Translations under genes and position numbers: made by a program | Part shown: positions 63,943-64,000 of the stretch, one piece after another | How positions within the stretch are numbered: position 1 is the stretch's first letter | Layout of the letters: every line of letters begins with the position of its first letter | The notes under the pieces: generated by a model | Databases searched by the model: none | What the model was told of the DNA's origin: nothing | The model's input: only the letters and a program-made list of their open reading frames with translations | Origin: an uncultured Actinomycetes bacterium | GTDB lineage: Bacteria > Actinomycetota > Geothermincolia > Fen-727 > JACVIW01 | DNA length: 64,000 nt | Assembly (NCBI GenBank): GCA_937127245.1 | Contig: CAKZLU010000011.1 | Location: 90,899 to 154,898 of the forward strand | Reading direction: 5' to 3'

Positions 63943-64000
63943 ATGACACGGGTAGGAATTCCGAGGGCGCTTTCATATTACCGCTATTTCCCCCTCTGGG
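63943..64000 (+). CDS. 2-hydroxyacyl-CoA dehydratase activase-related protein, N-terminus (cut by edge)
   Basis: 19 codons are visible: TRVGIPRALSYYRYFPLW, the conserved N-terminus of the DUF2229/BadFG-related family (usually IGIPRALLYYxYYPLW). The ATG 63943 is 6 nt after a TATAAT at 63931 and 19 nt after another at 63918. There is no ribosome site, so the transcript may lack a leader. Assignment rests on a short segment. Confidence 0.6.
   Translation, partial: MTRVGIPRALSYYRYFPLW

Noticed and set aside
1..64000. CRISPR array, transposase, integrase or phage genes
   Set aside because: None were seen on either strand; the window reads as stable chromosomal core with some lineage-specific genes.

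Overview
The window looks like chromosomal DNA of an anaerobic or facultative, deep-branching Gram-positive lineage, most likely an early-diverging actinobacterial group. This is inference from gene content. It carries CarD/CdnL, DisA, a McsA-McsB-ClpC arginine-phosphorylation cluster, the PIN/TRAM-IspD-IspF cluster, GreA-LysS, a 53-residue basic protein of a type known from Actinobacteria, and a LexA whose upstream region has a GTTCG half-site. It also carries genes usual in anaerobes: a CooT-type nickel protein, archaeal-type fructose-bisphosphate aldolase/phosphatase, 4-hydroxybutyryl-CoA dehydratase, gamma carbonic anhydrase, and at the right edge the start of a 2-hydroxyacyl-CoA dehydratase activase-like gene. 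There is no rRNA, no clear tRNA, no CRISPR array and no transposase. Many genes start with TTG or GTG behind a strong GGAGG.

Layout. 1-5.4 kb: the start of pilT (running off the left edge), an AcuC-type deacetylase, a secreted NlpC/P60 hydrolase and a fused Mg-chelatase-type I/D protein. 5.6-8.3 kb: an RsbRD-type domain protein and two adjacent response regulators (degenerate GGDEF output; LytTR output). 8.4-8.6 kb: a highly structured non-coding stretch. 8.7-12.6 kb: CooT-type protein, DUF4349 membrane protein, and an ABC exporter with a membrane-anchored repeat protein. 12.7-17.0 kb (minus strand): carD, PIN/TRAM, ispD, ispF and a GltD-type oxidoreductase. 17.7-27 kb: two small unknown genes, then disA, clpC, mcsB, mcsA, lysS and greA, all minus strand, with ctsR and radA missing from their usual places. 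27.3-36.9 kb: a GAF-GGDEF protein, hisG, a two-part hot-dog dehydratase with a PaaK-like ligase, a phosphodiesterase, a histidine-kinase-like protein without a phosphoacceptor histidine, and a GYD protein.

37.3-50.8 kb: an MMPL/RND transporter, a Cys-rich membrane protein, a zinc-ribbon/Tyr-Pro-rich membrane protein, an exonuclease-WYL fusion, a membrane-anchored phosphoesterase, a frame-disrupted regulator remnant, a large secreted beta-propeller protein with four YFAEG repeats, and 4-hydroxybutyryl-CoA dehydratase. 51.1-56.3 kb: a compact lexA-dinB-dnaE operon that looks like a self-regulated SOS mutagenesis cassette. 56.3-64 kb: cysteine desulfurase, the FBP aldolase/phosphatase, an AcuA-type acetyltransferase divergent from an AcuB-type CBS protein, two related lipoproteins, gamma carbonic anhydrase, an RsbW-type kinase and a GerMN lipoprotein.

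The strongest candidates for something new are the lexA-dinB-dnaE cassette with an apparently leaderless lexA promoter, the folded RNA-like element at 8400-8570, and the exonuclease-WYL fusion. All functions are read from sequence motifs by eye; no database search was run.
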